From contig NZ_WNKZ01000022.1 of NCBI RefSeq assembly GCF_009720835.1, forward strand, positions 1 through 64,000: a DNA stretch of 64,000 bases. Reading direction: 5' to 3'. A model generated the notes under the pieces. The model searched no databases, was not told the origin of the DNA, and saw nothing but the letters and a program-made list of their open reading frames with translations. Both the position numbers and the translations under genes were made by a program. This stretch comes from Pseudoduganella buxea. GTDB lineage: Bacteria; Pseudomonadota; Gammaproteobacteria; Burkholderiales; Burkholderiaceae_D. Shown piece after piece: positions 60,054 to 64,000 of the stretch (its first letter is position 1; the number at the start of each line of letters is the position of its first letter).

Positions 60054-62249
60054 ATGAAATTCGACACGCCCGCGACACGCAACCCCATCGACCGCCTGAA
60101 GGTGGTGGGCCACGCCACCGAACGCATCGACGGCCCGAAGAAGACCACGGGCACGGCAACCTATGCCCACGAGCAGGACGTGCCCGGCGCGGCCTACGGC
60201 TGGATCGTCGGCGCGGCCATCGGCAAGGGCAGCATCCGCGCCATCGACACGCAAGCGGCGCGGGCGGCGCCGGGCGTGCTGGGCGTCGTTACGGCCGCCA
60301 ACGCGGGCCCGCTGGGCACGGGCGCCTTCTTCGTGACGCGGGCGTTGGCCGGACCGAAGGTCGACCACTACCACCAGGCCGTGGCCATCGTCGTGGCCGA
60401 AACCTTCGAACAGGCCCGCGCCGCCGCCGGCCTGCTGCGTGTCGATTATGCGCGCGACAAGGGCAGCTTCGACCTGGCGCAGGCGAAGGAAAAGCCGCCC
60501 ACGGGCCAGCCCTTGCAGCCCAATCCCGCCCTGGCATCCAGGGTGGGCGACTTCGACAAGGCATTCGCGGCCGCCCCCGTCACGCTGGACGCGGCCTACA
60601 CGACGCCGGACCACGGCCACGCGATGATGGAACCGCATGCCACCATCGCCGCCTGGGACGGCGACAAGCTGACCCTGTGGACGGCGATCCAGCTGGTGGC
60701 CTGGGGCGTGCGCGATGTCGCCCGCACCCTTGGCATCGCCAGGGAAAACATCCGTATCGTCTCGCCCTATGTCGGCGGCGGCTTCGGCGGCAAGGGCTCG
60801 ATCCTGGCCGACGCCGTGCTGGCCGCCGTGGCGGCGAAGCAGTTGGGCCGGCCCGTCAAGGTGGCCCTGCAGCGGGCGCTGATGTTCAACAATACGACGC
60901 ACCGCGCCGCCACCATCCAGCGCATCTGCATCGGCGCGGGAACGGACGGGCGCATCACGGCCATCGGCCATGAAAGCTGGTCCGGCAACCTGGGACCGCG
61001 GCCGGAATCGGCCACGGCACCGACCAAGCTTTTATATGCTGGCGCGCACCGCATGACGCGGCTGCACGTGGCCCACCTGGACCTGCCCGAGGCCAGCGCC
61101 ATGCGCGCGCCCGGCGAGACGCCCGGCATGATGGCGCTGGAGATCGCGATGGACGAAATGGCCGAAAAACTGGACATGGACCCGGTGGCCTTCCGCATCC
61201 TGAACGACACCCAGGTCGACCCGGAAACGAAGCTGCCCTTCTCGCGGCGCCAGCTGGTCGAGTGCCTGCGGACTGGCGCCGCGCGCTTCGGCTGGGACAA
61301 GCGCGCCGGCAAGCCCGCCAGCCGGCGCGAAGGCGACTGGCTGGTCGGCATGGGCGTGGCGGCGGCGATCCGGGGCGCGCCCGTGGCCAGGTCGGCCGCG
61401 CGCGTGACGCTCGATGGGCGCGGCCACGTCACGGTCGAGACGGACATGACCGATATCGGCACCGGCACCTACACCATCCTGGCCCAGACGGCGGCCGAAA
61501 TGCTGGGCGTGGGCCTGCACCAGGTGACGGTGCGGCTGGGCGACTCGCGCTTTCCCGAAGGCGCCGGCTCGGGTGGCCAGTGGGGCGCGGCCTCGTCGAC
61601 GGCGGGTGTGTACGCGGCCTGCGTCAAGCTGCGCGAGATGGTGTCGAAGCGCCTGGGATTGATGTCGGTGGACGCCGAATTCACCGCGGGGCGGGTGCGC
61701 GCCGGAGGACTCTCCCGGCCCCTGCTGGACGCCGTCGCCGCCGGCGAACTGGTGGCGCAAGAAGCGATGGAATACGGCGACCTGGCCAGGCGCTACGCCC
61801 AGCAGACCTTCGGCGCCCACTTCGCCGAAGTGGCCGTGGACATCTACACGGGCGAAATCCGCCTCCGCCGCATGCTGGCCGTGTGCGCGGCCGGGCGCAT
61901 CATCAACCCGCTGGCGGCGCGCAGCCAGATCCTGGGCGGCATGACGATGGGCGCCGGCGCGGCCCTGATGGAACACCTGGTGGTGGACAAGCGGGCCGGC
62001 TTCTTCGTCAATCATGACCTGGCCGGCTACGAAGTGCCCGTGCATGCCGACATCCCGCACATGGACGTCATCTTCCTCGACGAGGTGGACGCCACGGCCG
62101 GGCCCCTGAAGGCCAAGGGCGTGGGCGAACTGGGCATCAGCGGCGTGCCGGCGGCGATCGCCAATGCCGTGCATCACGCCACCGGCATCCGCGTGCGCGA
62201 CTACCCGATCACCCTGGACAAGCTGCTGCACCGGCTGCCGCCGCCGTGA
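60054..62249 (+). CDS. paoC: Xanthine dehydrogenase-family molybdopterin-binding subunit (PaoC-like)
   Basis: 731 residues, essentially the length of E. coli PaoC. RLKVVGHATERIDGPKKTTG at the start, the Moco-binding glycine-rich loop YVGGGFGGKGS (about 237-247), AMRAPGETPGMMALEIAMDE, GAGSGGQWGAASSTAGVYAA and the catalytic Glu692 in KGVGELGISGVPAAI, the same residue number as the PaoC active-site glutamate. PaoC oxidises aldehydes in the periplasm with the FeS subunit PaoA and FAD subunit PaoB. Here neither is adjacent: upstream is non-coding and downstream is an opposing cyclase gene, so the subunit is orphaned in this window. Ribosome site GAGGACGCCC. Confidence 0.9.
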   Translation: MKFDTPATRNPIDRLKVVGHATERIDGPKKTTGTATYAHEQDVPGAAYGWIVGAAIGKGSIRAIDTQAARAAPGVLGVVTAANAGPLGTGAFFVTRALAGPKVDHYHQAVAIVVAETFEQARAAAGLLRVDYARDKGSFDLAQAKEKPPTGQPLQPNPALASRVGDFDKAFAAAPVTLDAAYTTPDHGHAMMEPHATIAAWDGDKLTLWTAIQLVAWGVRDVARTLGIARENIRIVSPYVGGGFGGKGSILADAVLAAVAAKQLGRPVKVALQRALMFNNTTHRAATIQRICIGAGTDGRITAIGHESWSGNLGPRPESATAPTKLLYAGAHRMTRLHVAHLDLPEASAMRAPGETPGMMALEIAMDEMAEKLDMDPVAFRILNDTQVDPETKLPFSRRQLVECLRTGAARFGWDKRAGKPASRREGDWLVGMGVAAAIRGAPVARSAARVTLDGRGHVTVETDMTDIGTGTYTILAQTAAEMLGVGLHQVTVRLGDSRFPEGAGSGGQWGAASSTAGVYAACVKLREMVSKRLGLMSVDAEFTAGRVRAGGLSRPLLDAVAAGELVAQEAMEYGDLARRYAQQTFGAHFAEVAVDIYTGEIRLRRMLAVCAAGRIINPLAARSQILGGMTMGAGAALMEHLVVDKRAGFFVNHDLAGYEVPVHADIPHMDVIFLDEVDATAGPLKAKGVGELGISGVPAAIANAVHHATGIRVRDYPITLDKLLHRLPPP

Positions 62250-62262
62250 TACGCGACCCGCC

Positions 62263-64000
62263 CTACTTGCTGTCGAAGCTCGTCACGCCATCCCAGTCCG
62301 GGCCGGGCGGGTGGGCGCGGTAGAACGCGACCCGGTCCGCATACAGCGCGTACAGGCTGCGTTCGGGCGCCAGCGCGCGCAGCGACGCCAGCGCATGCTC
62401 CGCCTCGCTCCAGCGCTGCGCCCGCACCAGCGCCAGCGCCTCGTGCCAGCCAGCCAGTTCGGCGCGGGCGGGGCCGTCGAGTGTGTCGAACGGGCCGACC
62501 GGCTCGAAGATGGCCACCGGTTCCGTCTTGCCCTTGACCCGCACCAGGTCCAGTTCGCGCCACGCGAAGGCCGGCGCGGCCGCGCGCGTGTTGGCGCCCA
62601 CGGCGATGCCGACGCCATACACCTTCGTGATGCCTTCCAGCCGTGCCGCCAGGTTGACGGCGTCGCCCATCACCGTGTAGGCACGCCGGATCGACGAGCC
62701 CATGTCGCCCACGTGCATCAGGCCCGTGTTCAGGCCGATGCCGATCCGCAGGGGCGGCCAGCCGCGCTGGCGAAACTCCCGGTCCAGCCGGGCCGCGCTG
62801 GCCTGCATCCGCAAAGCCGTGGCCACGCCCCGGCTGGCGTGGTCGGGGAAGGCCACGGGCGCGCCCCAGAACGCCATCACGGCGTCGCCGATGTACTTGT
62901 CCAGCGTCCCCCGGTGGCTGTCGCGGATGTCTTCCGACATGGCCGTCAGGTAGCGGTTGATGTATTCGCGCAGCTCGCGCGGCGCCAGGCCTTCCGAGAT
63001 GGTGGTGAAGCCCCGCACATCGACGAACATCACCGTCAGCTCGCGGCTTTCGCCTTCCATCGTGTAGCGCTCGGGATTTTCCGCCATTTCCGCCACCAGC
63101 TCGGGCGCGACGTACTCGCCGAAGCGCGACACCAGCGCCTGGGCGCGCCGCACTTCGAAAAAATAGCCCCAGGCCAGGTTGAACACGAACAGCGCCAGGA
63201 TCAGGAGCACGGGCGCGGCCGCGTTCAGCACGGCATCGTGGCTCTGGTACAGATAGAAATTGAACCACGCCGTGCCGGCCAGCGCGGCCAGCGCCAGCAC
63301 GATCGACCACAGGGGCGCCAGCAGGGCCAGCGCGACGGCCAGCACGACGCCCGTGACGAGCACCTGCAGCAGCTCGACACCGACGGCGTAATCCGGCCGC
63401 GCCTTGAAGCTGCCGTCCAGGATCGACCTGACCAGGTTGGCGTGCACCTCGACGCCGGGGTAGACGGCGCTGACGGGCGTGGCCCGCAGATCGTTCAGGC
63501 CGGCAGCCGTCGTGCCGACCAGGACGATGACGCCATCCAGTTGCGCCTTCGGCACGGAGCCGCGCAGCACGTCGATGGCGGACACGTAGCGGAAGGCGCC
63601 GCCGTGCGGGCCGCCCGTGCCGCGAAACTGCACCGTCGTGGACAGGCCTTCGCCCACGGGAATGCGGATGGCACCCTCCGGATGGAACAGCGCGATGGCA
63701 TCGAGTCCGCCGCTGGCGCGCTGGGCATCCGTCAAGGTGTCGACGCTGTCCTGCCACAGGGGTGCGATGGCGCGGGCCTGCAGCGCGGCCGCCACCGTGG
63801 CCAGGGACAGCGTCGGGTAGTAGCCGTCGCCGATCCGCTGCAGCAGCGGCGTCGAACGCACGACGCCGTCGCGGTCCGGCAGCACGCTGAAGATGCCGGC
63901 GCCCCGGGCGGCCGCCTGCAGCCGCGCGATATTGGCTTCATAGCCGCGCGACTGGTAGGCAGTCAGGGTGCGCCCATTGAGCGTGTCGCGGGTAAAGGCC
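62263..64000 (-). CDS. CHASE2-domain adenylate/guanylate cyclase (C-terminal part)
   Basis: About 579 codons open from the right edge, so the N-terminus lies outside. The visible CHASE2 sensor is LPDRDGVVRSTPLLQRIGDG, LDGVIVLVGTTAAGLNDLRA, YPGVEVHANLVRSILDG. Three membrane helices follow (VLAVALALLAPLWSIVLALA, PVLLILALFVFNLAWGYFFE). The class III cyclase domain has LTVMFVDVRGFTTISEGL (metal-binding Asp), GTLDKYIGDAVMAFWGAP and AARLEGITKVYG, with a catalytic Asn/Arg region beyond. It makes cAMP or cGMP in response to an extracellular ligand. The FecR and TPS genes are usual neighbours of this cyclase type; here the PaoC gene is inserted between. Confidence 0.9.
   Translation of the reverse strand, partial: AFTRDTLNGRTLTAYQSRGYEANIARLQAAARGAGIFSVLPDRDGVVRSTPLLQRIGDGYYPTLSLATVAAALQARAIAPLWQDSVDTLTDAQRASGGLDAIALFHPEGAIRIPVGEGLSTTVQFRGTGGPHGGAFRYVSAIDVLRGSVPKAQLDGVIVLVGTTAAGLNDLRATPVSAVYPGVEVHANLVRSILDGSFKARPDYAVGVELLQVLVTGVVLAVALALLAPLWSIVLALAALAGTAWFNFYLYQSHDAVLNAAAPVLLILALFVFNLAWGYFFEVRRAQALVSRFGEYVAPELVAEMAENPERYTMEGESRELTVMFVDVRGFTTISEGLAPRELREYINRYLTAMSEDIRDSHRGTLDKYIGDAVMAFWGAPVAFPDHASRGVATALRMQASAARLDREFRQRGWPPLRIGIGLNTGLMHVGDMGSSIRRAYTVMGDAVNLAARLEGITKVYGVGIAVGANTRAAAPAFAWRELDLVRVKGKTEPVAIFEPVGPFDTLDGPARAELAGWHEALALVRAQRWSEAEHALASLRALAPERSLYALYADRVAFYRAHPPGPDWDGVTSFDSK

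Overview
High-GC betaproteobacterial chromosome. The gene families and order suggest a member of the Oxalobacteraceae, most likely Massilia/Telluria or a close relative: PEP-CTERM proteins, a large DUF4214/RTX-type adhesin, a betaproteobacterial QseE-QseG-QseF (GlrK-GlrR) locus, two-partner secretion with FecR and CHASE2-cyclase neighbours, and many LysR/TetR/TonB genes. This assignment is inferred from content; no marker gene such as 16S rRNA lies in the window.

Layout. 1-9.9 kb: the 5' part of a giant secreted Ig-like/RTX/DUF4214 protein, an acetyl-CoA hydrolase/transferase with a divergent LysR regulator, then small metabolic, hypothetical and membrane genes. 10.1-13.4 kb: a decayed ~3.3 kb island flanked by an intact tRNA-Pro(GGG) and a truncated copy of its 3' end; it holds PEP-CTERM genes (one broken), a phage-type fragment and an AlpA-like regulator. 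13.6-16.7 kb: Sir2-like protein, fumarylacetoacetate-hydrolase-family enzyme, TetR, GNAT, and a triplicated 100-bp palindrome-ended repeat. 16.7-22.6 kb: a complete RND efflux operon with two clear palindromic operators. 22.8-30.8 kb: lipoprotein, a lysophospholipid transporter/acyltransferase fusion, a NarL-type two-component pair, TonB, and a CsgG-PEGA-DUF4810-DUF799 lipoprotein operon.

31.1-36.3 kb is the most interesting stretch. A GlrK-QseG-GlrR-like operon is followed by two paralogous loci. Each has GlrR-type upstream sites (TGTC-N10-GACA or a degenerate form), an IHF-consensus site and a -24/-12 sigma-54 promoter ahead of a small exported BON-domain protein. Each also has a conserved 3' element with a covarying terminator hairpin downstream, possibly a small RNA. 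The two loci look like a duplicated envelope-stress output module of GlrR.

36.4-46.4 kb is mostly housekeeping: AraC-GyrI fusion, homoserine dehydrogenase with an upstream aminotransferase, peroxiredoxin, PIN-PhoH ATPase, an IS1595-type transposase, a copper chaperone with a MerR/CueR-type 19-bp-spacer promoter, a GST and a TSUP exporter. 46.4-53.6 kb is a cobalamin-riboswitch-controlled operon coding for an ExbB-like protein, a DUF2149 protein, an exported and membrane-anchored CobN-like chelatase, and a TonB-dependent receptor. This is probably an envelope corrinoid or cobalt uptake/processing system. 53.7-64 kb holds a two-partner secretion operon (TpsB, haemagglutinin-type exoprotein, FecR), an orphan PaoC-like molybdopterin subunit without its partner subunits, and the C-terminal part of a CHASE2 adenylate/guanylate cyclase that runs off the right edge.
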